From Salipiger abyssi (GTDB lineage: Bacteria; Pseudomonadota; Alphaproteobacteria; Rhodobacterales; Rhodobacteraceae), in NCBI RefSeq assembly GCF_017311415.1, contig NZ_JAEKIS010000001.1, forward strand, positions 496,001 to 560,000: a stretch of DNA of 64,000 nt. Direction: 5' to 3'. Shown piece by piece: positions 41,646-50,842 of the stretch (within the stretch, counting starts at the first letter, position 1; the number at the start of each line of letters is the position of its first letter). The position numbers and the translations under genes were made by a program. The notes beneath the pieces were generated by a model that saw only the letters and a list, made by a program, of their open reading frames with translations, had not been told where the DNA came from and ran no database searches.

Positions 41646-41669
41646 GGGGCCCGGCCTGTGCCGGACCCC
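41646..41669 (+). terminator. GC-rich hairpin after the EVE gene
   Basis: GGGGCCCGGC-4 nt-GCCGGACCCC, about 44 nt downstream of the stop, nine of ten pairs (one C-A mismatch). Followed by GTTCTC rather than a T run, so termination efficiency is uncertain. Confidence 0.5.
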
Positions 41670-41794
41670 GTTCTCACCCCATCGCTGCTCCCACACAGCA
41701 CACGGTTCGATCCGGTTCCGGCCGTTCTGGCCATCCACCCTTTATAGGCCTGCGATCCACGCCGCGCAAAAGAGAAATCCCTAAAAGGCCATGC

Positions 41795-41828
41795 CAAAAA
41801 AGAAACGCCCGGTTAATCCCAGGCGTTT
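41795..41828 (-). terminator. Intrinsic terminator of the DUF2853 gene
   Basis: On the minus strand: AAACGCCTGG-6 nt-CCGGGCGTTT (one T-G pair) followed by CTTTTTT. It lies 22 nt after the stop codon. A textbook Rho-independent terminator. Confidence 0.9.
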
Positions 41829-41850
41829 TCAATCGTTTCGACAATTCCGT

Positions 41851-42192
41851 TCAGACGTAGATCGATTCTTTGCCGAAATGCTTCACCAGCATGTAATACA
41901 CCACGGCGCGGTATTTATTGCGCTCGGAGCGGCCATAGGTTTCGATCACCGAATTGATCGCATCCATCAGCTCTGGCCCATCCGCGAGGCCCAGCTTTTT
42001 CATCAGGAAGTTGGTCTTGACCGTTTCGAGCTCGCCCTCCTGCGTGGCGGCGACGGTCGACGCGTCGTCATTGTAGATCGCTGGGCCGCAGCCGATGGTC
42101 ACCTTGGTCAGCAGGTCCATGTCCGGTTCCATGCCACACTTGCCGCTCAGATCCTCGGCGTATTTCGCGATCAGCTCGTCTCTCTTGCCCAT
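41851..42192 (-). CDS. DUF2853 family protein
   Basis: 113 aa from the ATG at 42192, with GGGAGAACGG upstream; a longer frame lacks similarity. Motifs: GKRDELIAKYAEDLSGKCG, LTKVTIGCGPAIYNDDASTV and NKYRAVVYYMLVKHFGKES. The family is small, helical and common in alphaproteobacteria; function unknown. The gene is monocistronic with its own strong terminator and a 288-bp AT-richer region upstream shared with the universal stress protein gene. Confidence 0.85.
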   Translation of the reverse strand: MGKRDELIAKYAEDLSGKCGMEPDMDLLTKVTIGCGPAIYNDDASTVAATQEGELETVKTNFLMKKLGLADGPELMDAINSVIETYGRSERNKYRAVVYYMLVKHFGKESIYV

Positions 42193-42480
42193 TTGTCCGT
42201 TCTCCCAATTCCCGCAGGCAGGCGCCCGCACCGTTGCCACGCAGGTGTCCATCCCCCGCGATCACAGGCACTTTACCGCCGCAGTTCAGGATAAAAAGAG
42301 CTAATTCTCTCCATTTTTTCGCCGACCAGAGCAAAACCCGCGACCGAAACGGCCAATTTCAGCCGAATTTACAAAATTTTCGTGACAGCCCCGCAGGGCA
42401 TCGCGGAGCATTGGTGCATTCCTCGGGCATCAATCCTGCCTGCGGAATGGTTAGGAACAATAATAACGGGGACAGTCCAG

Positions 42481-42918
42481 ATGAGTTCAGAGACATTCGT
42501 CGTTGCGTATGAAGGCGACCCGGAAGATCCCGGTGTGCTCGATTACGCCATCGCGCGCGCCAAGGCGGAGGGGGCGAGATTGCTGCTCGTCCATATCCTC
42601 GAATGGTCGCCATACTCCTTTCTTACGCCGCAGGAGCTGGAAGAACGGCACGGCCGCCGGAAACAGGAACTGGCCCGCGCCAACGAAACGGTCATGGCAC
42701 CCGCGCTCGCCAAATGCGAGGCGGAAGGCGTCACCGCCGACGGGCTGATCCGCTACGGCCAGGTGGTCGAGCTGATCGTGGAAGAGACCAAGAAGGCCGG
42801 CGCCTCGGTGATCTTCGTGGGCCGCTCCGGCGCCAATGCCATGGCGGCGCGGGTGTTCGGCTCGGTGCCTCTGGGGCTTGCCCAGATCGCCCCCGTCCCC
42901 ACCGTCATCGTCCCCTGA
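42481..42918 (+). CDS. Universal stress protein (UspA family)
   Basis: 145 aa. UspA fold features: N-terminal FVVAYEGDPEDPGVLDYAI, LLLVHILEW, and the ATP-binding region near the C-terminus VIFVGRSGANAMAARVFGSV P, which resembles the G-x2-G-x9-G(S/T) motif. Likely a soluble nucleotide-binding regulator. It is followed 18 nt later by the AGCS symporter gene, which suggests that it modulates or is co-induced with this transporter. The ATG follows GGGGACAG. Confidence 0.88.
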   Translation: MSSETFVVAYEGDPEDPGVLDYAIARAKAEGARLLLVHILEWSPYSFLTPQELEERHGRRKQELARANETVMAPALAKCEAEGVTADGLIRYGQVVELIVEETKKAGASVIFVGRSGANAMAARVFGSVPLGLAQIAPVPTVIVP

Positions 42919-42936
42919 GCGTAGGAGAGTACCGGA

Positions 42937-44478
42937 ATGTTTGATCGAAAAACCCTGGCCCTGGCGTCCGGCTTTGCGCTTTCGGGCGCCGCCGCGCAGG
43001 CACAATCCATTGACGAAACCATCAACAATGTCGTCGGCGCCGTCACCGGCCCCTTCGTGAGCTTTATCTTCTCACCCTTTCCCGGCACCTCCTTTCCATG
43101 GATCGTGCTCTGGCTGGTGATCGCAGCGACAATCTTCACCCTCTATTTCGCCTTCGTGCAATTCCGCGCCTTCCCGCATTCCATCGCGCTGGTCTCGGGC
43201 AAATATTCCGACCCGGACGATGCCGGCGAGGTCAGCCATTTCCAGGCGCTTGCCACGGCGCTTTCGGGTACGGTGGGCCTCGGCAACATCGCGGGCGTCG
43301 CGGTGGCCGTTTCCATCGGCGGGCCGGGCGCGACCTTCTGGATGATCCTCGCAGGCCTGATGGGCATGGCATCGAAATTTACCGAATGCACGCTCGGCGT
43401 GAAATTCCGCAACGAATACGACGACGGCTCGGTCTCGGGCGGGCCGATGTATTACCTCAACAAGGGGATGGAGCAGCGCGGCTTTGCCGGGCTGGGCAAG
43501 GTGCTGGCGATCATCTTCTCGATCTTCTGCGTCTTTGGCGCGCTGGGTGGCGGCAATATGTTCCAGGCCAATCAGGCCCATGCGCAAATCACCAATATCG
43601 TCGGCGATTATCCCGGCTGGATCACCGGCGTGGTCTTTGCCGCCATCGTCTTCGCGGTGATCATCGGCGGTCTGAAGAGCATCGCGCAGGTGACGGAAAA
43701 GATCGTGCCCTTCATGGGTGTGCTTTATGTCGGCACGGCGCTGATCGTGATACTGATGAATGCCGACCAGATCGGCTGGGCCTTCGGTCAGATCTTCGAC
43801 GGTGCCTTTACCGGCGCGGGCGTGGCCGGTGGTCTGGTTGGGGCGCTGATCCAGGGCTTCAAACGCGCGGCCTTCTCGAACGAGGCGGGCGTCGGGTCTG
43901 CGGCCATCGCGCACTCGGCGGTGAAGACCAAGGAGCCAATCACCGAGGGCTTCGTGTCGCTGCTGGAGCCCTTTATCGACACGGTGGTGATCTGCACCAT
44001 GACCGCGCTGGTGATCATCATCACCGGGGTGATGCAGATCGACCCTGAGACCGGCAACTACATCTGGAACGCCGACCTGGGCCGGGTGGAAACCGTTGGC
44101 GACGTCTCGGGCGTGGCGCTGACCTCGGCGGCCTTCGGCTCGGCGATCTCGTGGTTCCCGTATATGCTGGCCATCGCCGTGATCCTCTTCGCCTTCTCGA
44201 CGATGATCTCGTGGAGCTATTACGGGCTCAAGGCCTGGACCTACATGTTCGGCGAGGGCAAGGCGCAGGAGCTGAGCTTCAAGGTGCTGTTCTGCGTCTT
44301 CGTGATCATCGGGGCGGCAATGAATCTCGGGCCGGTGATCGACTTCTCGGATGCCTCGATCTTCGCCATGGCGCTGATCAATATCATCGGGCTCTACTTC
44401 CTGATGCCCATCGTGAAGGATGAGCTGACGAGCTACAGCTCGCGGCTGAAATCCGGCGAGATCAAGCGCTACGCCTGA
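42937..44478 (+). CDS. AGCS-family sodium:amino acid (alanine/glycine) symporter
   Basis: 513 aa, 10-11 membrane helices. AGCS signatures: [66 protein letters not shown], and the [21 protein letters not shown] motif. It imports alanine or glycine with sodium across the inner membrane, fitting a marine organism. The N-terminus has a short hydrophobic, signal-like stretch ([15 protein letters not shown]) before the first core helix. It is co-directional with the usp gene and convergent with the phytase-like gene. Confidence 0.95.
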   Translation: MFDRKTLALASGFALSGAAAQAQSIDETINNVVGAVTGPFVSFIFSPFPGTSFPWIVLWLVIAATIFTLYFAFVQFRAFPHSIALVSGKYSDPDDAGEVSHFQALATALSGTVGLGNIAGVAVAVSIGGPGATFWMILAGLMGMASKFTECTLGVKFRNEYDDGSVSGGPMYYLNKGMEQRGFAGLGKVLAIIFSIFCVFGALGGGNMFQANQAHAQITNIVGDYPGWITGVVFAAIVFAVIIGGLKSIAQVTEKIVPFMGVLYVGTALIVILMNADQIGWAFGQIFDGAFTGAGVAGGLVGALIQGFKRAAFSNEAGVGSAAIAHSAVKTKEPITEGFVSLLEPFIDTVVICTMTALVIIITGVMQIDPETGNYIWNADLGRVETVGDVSGVALTSAAFGSAISWFPYMLAIAVILFAFSTMISWSYYGLKAWTYMFGEGKAQELSFKVLFCVFVIIGAAMNLGPVIDFSDASIFAMALINIIGLYFLMPIVKDELTSYSSRLKSGEIKRYA

Positions 44479-44494
44479 TGTGGCTATGAGCGAA

Positions 44495-44570
44495 GGTTGG
44501 GCAGATTGCCCACCCTACCGGGTTTGAACAGTGCTCTGGCGCAAAGTAGGGTGGGCAATCTGCCCACCCT
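44495..44570. repeat. Two inverted copies of the GTGGGCA repeat (copies 2 and 3)
   Basis: GGTTGGGCAGATTGCCCACC CTAC at 44495-44518 and GTAGGGTGGGCAATCTGCCC ACCC at 44546-44570, in opposite orientation and 27 bp apart, between convergent genes. Each copy is itself a hairpin and together they form a long inverted repeat. Confidence 0.85.
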
Positions 44571-44578
44571 TTTCGGTC

Positions 44579-45925
44579 TCATTCCGCAGCCAGCAGCTCC
44601 GGTACCGAGAGCAGGATGAACTCGTTATGTGCGGCCTTGCCGATCTCGCGCCCGCCTGAGAAGGGCAGGTTGTTGTCATTGGCGACCAGAATGTGAGTCT
44701 CGTCCACCCGCACCACATCCTCGATGGTGAAGAACGGGAAGGTGAACGGGCCCGCTTCCGGCGCCAGACCGGCGATGGCCTTGCCGTCCGGATCGGCGAT
44801 GTCGAGCAGGTCGATATGACCGATGCGGCGCATATAACCGTCCGCATCCACATCCGAGGTATCCACCAGCACGATGTTTTTCACCAGCGCCGGGCGCGGA
44901 TAGCAGGCGGAGGTGTCCGCGGTACCCTCGGCACAGGCCAGCGCCGCGTCGCCTTCGCCATTGTCGCGCTCGATCACCAGCGCGCGGGTCTCGTCGATGA
45001 AGTTGAAATCACCGATGGCGGTGGCGCCTTCGGCAAGCGCGAATTTCACACTCTCGCCGGTCCAGCCACCCGCTTTCGGATCGAACTGGATCACGCGCAG
45101 GAACGGTCCCTCGGTCTCGCCTCCGTCGAGCAGGATGGGCTTTTCCAGCATCGCCCAGAGCAGATCCGTGCCGGGTTGAAGCGCCATGCCCTCATAGCCG
45201 CCCGAGCGCTGCACCTGGAAATCGCTGCCGGCGCTGGCGGGCACATAGACGCTGTAGGTGTCCGGCCCGTGCAGCTCCTGCCCGTCGAGCATCGTGGCGT
45301 AGACCTCTTTCACGACCCCGTCGAGGCCGGCGCGGATGACGTAAGGGCCGAACTCGTCGCCGATGAAAACCTCACCGCCCAGCACCTGGATCGACTCGGT
45401 GTCGAAATCGGCGCCGGTCAGATAGCGGCTCTCGGTGCCTTCATAGGCGATGCGGAACGGCACCTTGCGATCCGGATCGCGCAGAAACACTGTCTCGCGA
45501 CGCTCAACGGTGCCGGTCTCGAAATCCGGCGCCATGCGGTGGAAAAACAGCAGCGCATCGGGCGAGTTGCGCTTGTTGCCGAAGCCGTTGTCTGTGAGCG
45601 TGTACCAGCTGCCGTCCGCGGCAGGCGTCATGGCGAACCCCGACATGCCTTGCACGGGCTGGCCGATGAAGGGCAGCGCCAATCCGGTCTCGTGACCACC
45701 ATAGCCCTTGCCCACATTGCCCATGACGCTCATCGGCACATCGTTGCGGGCGCCGCCGGTGAACTTGCCCGACACCCAGGCATCGCGCGGCGCATCGGCG
45801 GGCGGTTCGACCAGCGACAGCGCGGGCAGATAGGCGTGGCCGGCGAGCGTGGCGGGAAAGACCTCTTCGGCCAGGGCGGGCGCGGCGGCGCCGACCATGG
45901 CGAGAACACAGAGCGAAAGACGCAT
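44579..45925 (-). CDS. Secreted phytase-like (esterase-like activity of phytase) protein
   Basis: 448 aa with a signal peptide (MRLSLCVLAMVGAAAPALAE). The mature part begins with LAGHAYLPALSLVEPPADAP, then GMSGFAMTPAADGSWYTLTD NGFGNKRNSPDALLFFHRM, the pattern of the phytase-like domain family, a beta-propeller in the periplasm. Later motifs include DSTEYRYLTG-like VSRYLTGADFDTESIQVLGG and VLVANDNNLPFSGGREIGKA. Possibly releases phosphate or hydrolyses esters; substrate unknown. Monocistronic and flanked by repeats on both sides. Confidence 0.8.
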   Translation of the reverse strand: MRLSLCVLAMVGAAAPALAEEVFPATLAGHAYLPALSLVEPPADAPRDAWVSGKFTGGARNDVPMSVMGNVGKGYGGHETGLALPFIGQPVQGMSGFAMTPAADGSWYTLTDNGFGNKRNSPDALLFFHRMAPDFETGTVERRETVFLRDPDRKVPFRIAYEGTESRYLTGADFDTESIQVLGGEVFIGDEFGPYVIRAGLDGVVKEVYATMLDGQELHGPDTYSVYVPASAGSDFQVQRSGGYEGMALQPGTDLLWAMLEKPILLDGGETEGPFLRVIQFDPKAGGWTGESVKFALAEGATAIGDFNFIDETRALVIERDNGEGDAALACAEGTADTSACYPRPALVKNIVLVDTSDVDADGYMRRIGHIDLLDIADPDGKAIAGLAPEAGPFTFPFFTIEDVVRVDETHILVANDNNLPFSGGREIGKAAHNEFILLSVPELLAAE

Positions 45926-46024
45926 CGGATCATCCTTTTCCGTATGTGGGATGCGCCGCTGCTACCCCACACCGGTAACGGAGAGATGGCGCGCGCATGT
46001 CGTTCGCGTAAACCCTTCCCCTGC

Positions 46025-46047
46025 TTTCATCTTTCTAACAAATACTC
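46025..46047. repeat. Dispersed repeat, copy 2
   Basis: TTTCATCTTTCTAAC then AAATACTC, followed by CCGCCGGAGGCGCC. It lies upstream of the phytase-like gene and is directly followed by GTGGGCA copy 4, so two repeat families are stacked. Confidence 0.8.
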
Positions 46048-46075
46048 CCGCCGGAGGCGCCCCGCCCGCGCAGCG

Positions 46076-46099
46076 GTAGGGTGGGCAATACTGCCCACC
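46076..46099. repeat. GTGGGCA palindromic repeat, copy 4
   Basis: GTAGGGTGGGCAATACTGCC then CACC, 12 nt after the stop of the ketopantoate reductase-like gene on the minus strand; the hairpin could serve as its 3' end. Confidence 0.8.
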
Positions 46100-46110
46100 T
46101 TTGCCCGATT

Positions 46111-47079
46111 TCACACTGCCAGCGCCGCCTCGAGCTCCTTCGTGCTCATGCCGCCCGCGCCCTTGCCTTCGGCCACGAGCTCCGCCGCGAGCACCGCCAT
46201 GCGGGCGTTGAGCGGCGCGGGCACGCCGTGCAGCCGGCCCAGCAGAGCGATCTCGCCATTGAGGTAGTCGGTCTCGACGCTGCCAGCGCCGCGCGCCAGG
46301 CTCTGCCGGGTCGAGCTGCCGGCACGCGCCGCGCCCTCCAGCGGCACCACCCGCATGAATTCGTTGCGCCGCGGATCGCCCATGCCGACATCGCGCCAGA
46401 CGATCCCCGCCGCGCGCAGCACCGTCTCGGCCTCGGCGACCAGCCGCTTGGTAAACGGTGCCTGCTCGGCGCCCTGCGGTAGCAGCGCATCGACCGTATT
46501 GCCGAGATTCAGCAGCAGCTTGCCGTATTTGCTCTCCATCACCGCCTCGGAAGGGAAGCAGGCGATATTTGCGCGCTCCAGTGCCTCCTTCAGCGCAAGA
46601 TCCGCTGCATCGGTGCCGCCCGGCACGCGGCCGGTCTCGAACATCCCGTAGCAGGGCGCACCATGGGTGATCACCTCGCCGGGCTCGATATAGGTGCCGG
46701 GCAGCATCACAGTCACGCCATGCACATTGGGGAAGTAGCGCAGTGCCACGCGCTCGTTCACCACGCCGTTCTGACAGCAGAACAGCGCCTGATCGCGCAG
46801 CCCCGCCGCGCGCAGCGCTTCGAGCGCGGCGACGCTGTCCTGCCCCTTGACGCAGAGCAGCACGATATCGTCGGGCCGGAAGTCGATTTCGGACGGGTGC
46901 GCCACACAGGGAAAGCTGGTCTCCTGGCGCCCGTTGACGCTGATGAGGGCAATGCCCTTGTCCCGGATCGCGTCGAGCATCCGCCCGCGTGCGATGCCCA
47001 GCACCTCCTGTCCCGACAGTGCCAGCGCCGCGCCGACGACGCCGCCAATGGCGCCAACCCCATGAATGATGATCCGCAT
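46111..47079 (-). CDS. 2-dehydropantoate 2-reductase family protein
   Basis: 322 aa from the ATG at 47079. Rossmann motif RIIIHGVGAIGGVVGAALAL, FRPDDIVLLCVKGQDSVAAL and CCQNGVVNERVALRYFPNVH are typical of the PanE/ApbA family, as is the lysine-containing SKYGKLLLNLGNTVDALL. It could supply pantoate for coenzyme A, but the family also has other ketoacid reductases, so the panE symbol is not assigned. It lies downstream of ahcY, separated by a strong terminator and one repeat. Confidence 0.85.
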   Translation of the reverse strand: MRIIIHGVGAIGGVVGAALALSGQEVLGIARGRMLDAIRDKGIALISVNGRQETSFPCVAHPSEIDFRPDDIVLLCVKGQDSVAALEALRAAGLRDQALFCCQNGVVNERVALRYFPNVHGVTVMLPGTYIEPGEVITHGAPCYGMFETGRVPGGTDAADLALKEALERANIACFPSEAVMESKYGKLLLNLGNTVDALLPQGAEQAPFTKRLVAEAETVLRAAGIVWRDVGMGDPRRNEFMRVVPLEGAARAGSSTRQSLARGAGSVETDYLNGEIALLGRLHGVPAPLNARMAVLAAELVAEGKGAGGMSTKELEAALAV

Positions 47080-47156
47080 CTCAGTCCCTCCGTTCGCGCG
47101 CATGCTGGGCCGCAGCAAACCCGGCTGCAAGGCGAAAGCGGCCCTTACGGATCGGC

Positions 47157-47186
47157 AAAACGCCCCGCGCGGGGCACGGGGCGTTT
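47157..47186 (-). terminator. Intrinsic terminator of ahcY
   Basis: On the minus strand AAACGCCCCG-9 nt-CGGGGCGTTT followed by one further T and GCC: a perfect 10-bp stem with a short T run, 40 nt after the ahcY stop codon. Confidence 0.85.
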
Positions 47187-47199
47187 CGGAATGCCTGCC

Positions 47200-47219
47200 G
47201 GGTGGGCAATCCGCCCACC
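47200..47219. repeat. GTGGGCA palindromic repeat, copy 5
   Basis: GGGTGGGCAATCCGCCCACC, a shorter copy between the ahcY stop and its terminator. It has CC-CC compensating change in the stem (CCGCCCACC), which keeps pairing with one mismatch. Confidence 0.75.
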
Positions 47220-47226
47220 GCAGCGA

Positions 47227-48615
47227 TCAATAGCGGTAATGCTCGGGCTTGAACGGGCCTTCCGGCGTGACACCGATATAGGCGGCCTGCTCGGGCGAAA
47301 GCTGCGTCAGCTTCACGCCGATACGGTCCAGATGCAGGCGCGCGACCTTTTCATCGAGATGCTTGGGCAGGATATAGACCTTGTTCTCGTAATTCTCGCC
47401 GTTCTTCCACAGCTCGATCTGCGCGAGCGTCTGGTTGGTGAACGACGCCGACATCACAAAGGACGGGTGGCCGGTGGCGTTGCCGAGATTCAGCAGGCGG
47501 CCTTCGGAGAGCAGGATCAGACGCGAGCCAGAGGGCATCTCGATCATGTCCACCTGGTCCTTGATATTGGTCCATTTGTGGTTCTTCAGTGCCGCGACCT
47601 GAATTTCGTTGTCGAAATGGCCGATATTGCCGACGATGGCCATGTCCTTCATCTCGCGCATATGCTCGATGCGGATCACGTCCTTGTTGCCGGTGGTGGT
47701 GATGAAGATGTCGGCGCTGGCGACCACGTCTTCCAGACGCACCACCTCGAACCCGTCCATGGCCGCCTGAAGCGCGCAGATCGGGTCGGCCTCGGTCACC
47801 TTGACGCGGGCGCCGGCGCCCGCGAGCGACGCAGCCGAGCCCTTGCCCACATCGCCATAGCCGCAGACCACGGCAACCTTGCCCGCCATCATCACGTCGG
47901 TGGCGCGGCGGATGCCGTCGACCAGCGATTCCTTGCAGCCGTATTTATTGTCGAATTTCGACTTGGTGACGGAGTCGTTCACATTGATCGCCGGGAAGGG
48001 CAGCTGGCCGCTCTTGTGCAGATCGTAAAGACGATGCACGCCGGTGGTGGTTTCCTCGGAGACGCCCTTGATCTGGTCGCGCACCTTGGTGAACCAGCCG
48101 GGGCTTGCCTCCATCCGCTTCTTGATCTGCGCCTTGATGACCTCTTCTTCCTCGGATTGCGGCACCGGGATGATGTCTTCGCCGGCCTCGGCGCGGGCAC
48201 CGAGCAAAACATAGAGCGTCGCGTCGCCGCCATCGTCGAGGATCATGTTGGGCCCGTCTTCGAACTGGAAGGACTTATCGAGATAATCCCAGTGCTCCTC
48301 AAGGCTCTGCCCCTTGACCGCAAAGACCGGGGTGCCGCCCGCCGCGATGGCCGCCGCCGCGTGGTCCTGGGTGGAGAAGATATTGCACGACGCCCAGCGC
48401 ACATCGGCGCCCAGCGCCACCAGCGTCTCGATCAGGCAGGCGGTCTGGATCGTCATGTGGAGCGAGCCGACGATGCGCGCACCTTTCAGCGGCTGGTCCT
48501 TTCCGAACTCGGCGCGGCAGGCCATCAGGCCCGGCATCTCGGTTTCGGCGATATCCAGCTCTTTGCGGCCGAACTCGGCCAGCGCGATGTCTTTGACAAT
48601 ATAGTCCTGTGCCAT
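47227..48615 (-). CDS. ahcY: AhcY, S-adenosylhomocysteine hydrolase
   Basis: 462 aa from the ATG at 48615 ([20 protein letters not shown]). NAD-binding [60 protein letters not shown] and the C-terminal [10 protein letters not shown] are all diagnostic. It cleaves S-adenosylhomocysteine to adenosine and homocysteine, keeping the methylation cycle moving. The family's 40-residue internal insertion ([20 protein letters not shown]) of the long bacterial form is present. A terminator and a repeat follow. No known SAH riboswitch was recognised upstream. Confidence 0.97.
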   Translation of the reverse strand: MAQDYIVKDIALAEFGRKELDIAETEMPGLMACRAEFGKDQPLKGARIVGSLHMTIQTACLIETLVALGADVRWASCNIFSTQDHAAAAIAAGGTPVFAVKGQSLEEHWDYLDKSFQFEDGPNMILDDGGDATLYVLLGARAEAGEDIIPVPQSEEEEVIKAQIKKRMEASPGWFTKVRDQIKGVSEETTTGVHRLYDLHKSGQLPFPAINVNDSVTKSKFDNKYGCKESLVDGIRRATDVMMAGKVAVVCGYGDVGKGSAASLAGAGARVKVTEADPICALQAAMDGFEVVRLEDVVASADIFITTTGNKDVIRIEHMREMKDMAIVGNIGHFDNEIQVAALKNHKWTNIKDQVDMIEMPSGSRLILLSEGRLLNLGNATGHPSFVMSASFTNQTLAQIELWKNGENYENKVYILPKHLDEKVARLHLDRIGVKLTQLSPEQAAYIGVTPEGPFKPEHYRY

Positions 48616-49030
48616 GTGCGGCGCTCCGTTCTTCCTATTTTTGGGTTGGCTTCGGGGTAGCATCCCTTCATTTGGCAAGCAACGTGGATCAAAATATTGA
48701 GCAAATAGAACGCTAATTCCGGGGCCGAGCGGTGAATAATGCGGATCTGGCGGGCCGGGAAAACGCCTGTTGCCAACAGGATTTGCCGGTGGACTGCCTG
48801 GTTGTCTCGCAATCGCGACCGGTCTGTGGCGTATCGTCGCCCAGAGGCCGGGCGCCCCGCCGATCGCGATGCGTGCCCTTCGGCCCGAATCCGTACGGCA
48901 GGCGATGCCGCGGCGCACAGGGGAGCCCGGATCGGCCATAAGAAGCCTGCCAGGCGCTTGCCTCGCCCCGCGATCAGGGCGTAATCCGTCAGGAAACACA
49001 CCGAACGTTCACCCTGACCAAGGACCACGC
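48616..49030. other. 415-bp intergenic region upstream of ahcY and the HD gene
   Basis: Divergent promoter space. Near ahcY it is AT-richer (AAAATATTGAGCAAATAGAA) and holds GGGATGCTACCCC, a small hairpin 33 nt before the ATG. The rest (48720-49010) is GC-rich with open frames but no ribosome binding site or similarity; the stretch CGCCTGTTGCCAACAGGATT contains a short CCTGTTG-CCAACAGG inverted repeat at 48768-48782. No gene could be supported. Confidence 0.4.
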
Positions 49031-49627
49031 ATGCCCCGCCAACCCCGCGCCTGGCAACGGATGCTCTCGGGCCGCCGGCTCGACCTACTCGACCCGACCC
49101 CGGTGGATATCGAGATCGAGGACATTGCCCACGGGCTCGCCTTTGTCGCCCGCTGGAACGGTCAGACCGAGGGCGATTTTCCTTATTCCGTGGCTGAGCA
49201 TTCGCTGCTGGTCGAGGCGCTGTTCTCGCGGCTCTGCCCCTCCGCGACACCGGCGGACCAGCTTACCGCGCTGCTGCACGATGCGCCCGAATATGTGATC
49301 GGCGACATGATCTCGCCGGTGAAGGCGGCAGTGGGCCCCAGCTATGGCGAGCTCGACAAGCGGCTCTCGGCGGCGATCCATATCCGCTTCGGCCTGCCCG
49401 CCCTGACGCCCGCGCGGCTGAAGAAACAGATCAAGAAGGCCGATCTGGTCTCGGCCTGGATGGAGGCCACGCAGATCGCCGGTTTCACCGAGGCGGAGGC
49501 CAGCAAGTTCTTTGGCCGGCCCGCGCCCGAGGTGATCAAGGGGCTCGACATCCACCTGCGCCCGCCGGTCGACGTGCGCCGCGATTTCACCGCCCGCCAT
49601 GCCGCCCTGCTGGAGTGCCTGCCATGA
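49031..49627 (+). CDS. HD-domain phosphohydrolase (YfbR-like)
   Basis: 198 aa from the ATG at 49031. HD metal-binding pattern: FPYSVAEHSLLVEALFSRL (first His), then LTALLHDAPEYVIGDMISPV K (His-Asp pair), and a later Asp in IKKADLVSAWMEATQ. Matches YfbR/YfdR-like 5'-nucleotidase or phosphohydrolase proteins. Substrate unknown. Its stop overlaps the acetyltransferase start by 4 nt (ATGA), so the two are coupled. Confidence 0.85.
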   Translation: MPRQPRAWQRMLSGRRLDLLDPTPVDIEIEDIAHGLAFVARWNGQTEGDFPYSVAEHSLLVEALFSRLCPSATPADQLTALLHDAPEYVIGDMISPVKAAVGPSYGELDKRLSAAIHIRFGLPALTPARLKKQIKKADLVSAWMEATQIAGFTEAEASKFFGRPAPEVIKGLDIHLRPPVDVRRDFTARHAALLECLP

Positions 49628-50109
49628 CGATCACAACCCGCCGCGCCGGCCCGCTCGACGCCCGCCCGATGGCCGAGCTGCTCAACGAGATCATCGAGAT
49701 CGGCGGCACCACAGCGATCACCTATCCGGTCAGCCGCGAGGATCTGCTAAGCCGGATGGAGGCCGATCCGCGCTCTATCTGGCATGTGGCCGAGGATGCG
49801 GGCGGCCAGCTTATGGGGTTCCAGTGGATCGAACCGCATCGCGATCACGGCGCGACGGTGGGGCAGATCGCGACCTTTGCGCGGGCCGGCAAGACCGGGC
49901 TCGGCATCGGCTCGAAGCTCTTCGAGGCCACAAAGGCGGCGGCGCGCGTGGCGGGCTATGCCTGGATCAATGCCGAGATCCGCGCCGATAACAAGGGCGG
50001 GCTGATTTATTACCAGTCACGCGGTTTCGAGGATTACGGCGTCATCAGAGGCTATGTGATGGGCAACGGGCAGGTCGTGGACAAGATGCTGAAGCGCTAC
50101 GATCTCTGA
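49624..50109 (+). CDS. GNAT-family N-acetyltransferase
   Basis: 161 aa. GNAT pattern: TTRRAGPLDARPMAELLNEI at the N-terminus, ATFARAGKTGLGIGSKLFEA (acetyl-CoA binding Q/R-x2-G-x-G/A-like), then INAEIRADNKGGLIYYQSRG FEDYGV. Acceptor unknown; could be an amino group of a small molecule or protein. Coupled by ATGA overlap with the HD gene. Confidence 0.85.
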   Translation: MTITTRRAGPLDARPMAELLNEIIEIGGTTAITYPVSREDLLSRMEADPRSIWHVAEDAGGQLMGFQWIEPHRDHGATVGQIATFARAGKTGLGIGSKLFEATKAAARVAGYAWINAEIRADNKGGLIYYQSRGFEDYGVIRGYVMGNGQVVDKMLKRYDL

Positions 50110-50137
50110 GGCGTGCCGGTTCGGGCCGGCGCAGAGC

Positions 50138-50824
50138 CTAATCGTTTTCGGAAATCCGTGCGATCAGCGCCTCGACCGAGGGGCCGATTGCCTCGACGAT
50201 CCGCGCCACGCCCTCGGCATTGGGGTGGATGCCGTCAGGCTGCATCAGGTCGCGCGTCTCCGCCGTCATCGCGCCATCCGGCGTGATCCCCTCGAAAAAG
50301 CTCGGAAAGAAAAGCGTGTCATAGGCCTCGGCCAGTTCCGGATAGAGCGCATCGAACGCCGCCTTGTAATCGGGTCCGTAATTGCCCGGCGCCTGCATGC
50401 CCACCAGCAGCACCTCGACATCCTTTTCCGCCGCGATCTTGAGAATGCCCTCGATATTGGTCCGCGCCACCTCGGGCGGCAGCCCGCGCAGCAGGTCGTT
50501 GCCACCCAGCGTGACGATCATGCCCTCGATCTCCGGCGTCAGCGACCACTCGGCCCGCGACAGCCCGCCCGCCGTGGTGTCGCCCGACACGCCGCCATTG
50601 ACCAGCCGCACATCGTGGCCGCGCTCGGCCAGCCAGGCGCGCAGCTGCGGCACAAAGCCGTCCTGCTCGATGAGCCCATAGCCCTGCGTCAGGCTGTCGC
50701 CCAGCGCCAAGAGATGCACCGTGTCCGCCCGGGCCGGCGCCGCCATCACGCTGCACAGCAGCAAGAGCGCCGCCAGCGCCTTGTTGAGCCGGGCCGCGGC
50801 CCCATATCTAAGCGAACTCATCAT
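50138..50824 (-). CDS. tesA: TesA-like periplasmic SGNH esterase/lysophospholipase
   Basis: 228 aa. A signal peptide (KALAALLLLCSVMAAPARAD) is followed by SGNH blocks: LLALGDSLTQGYGL (catalytic Ser), GGVSGDTTAGGLSR, VTLGGNDLLRGL, and QPDGIHPNAEG (Asp-His). It matches TesA, the multifunctional periplasmic thioesterase/lysophospholipase/arylesterase. It is divergent from the ybbA-ybbP ABC genes, the same arrangement as in E. coli. Starts at ATG 50824. Confidence 0.9.
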   Translation of the reverse strand: MMSSLRYGAAARLNKALAALLLLCSVMAAPARADTVHLLALGDSLTQGYGLIEQDGFVPQLRAWLAERGHDVRLVNGGVSGDTTAGGLSRAEWSLTPEIEGMIVTLGGNDLLRGLPPEVARTNIEGILKIAAEKDVEVLLVGMQAPGNYGPDYKAAFDALYPELAEAYDTLFFPSFFEGITPDGAMTAETRDLMQPDGIHPNAEGVARIVEAIGPSVEALIARISEND

Positions 50825-50842
50825 TGTTCCGGACGCTCCTTC

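Noticed and set aside
42193-42480. Glycine riboswitch before the usp-AGCS genes
   Set aside because: AGCS genes are often glycine-riboswitch controlled, but the characteristic aptamer core was not seen in this 288-bp region.
48616-48720. SAH riboswitch upstream of ahcY
   Set aside because: The leader has only a small GGGATGCTACCCC hairpin and none of the conserved SAH-aptamer sequence I know. A covariance-model scan would settle it.
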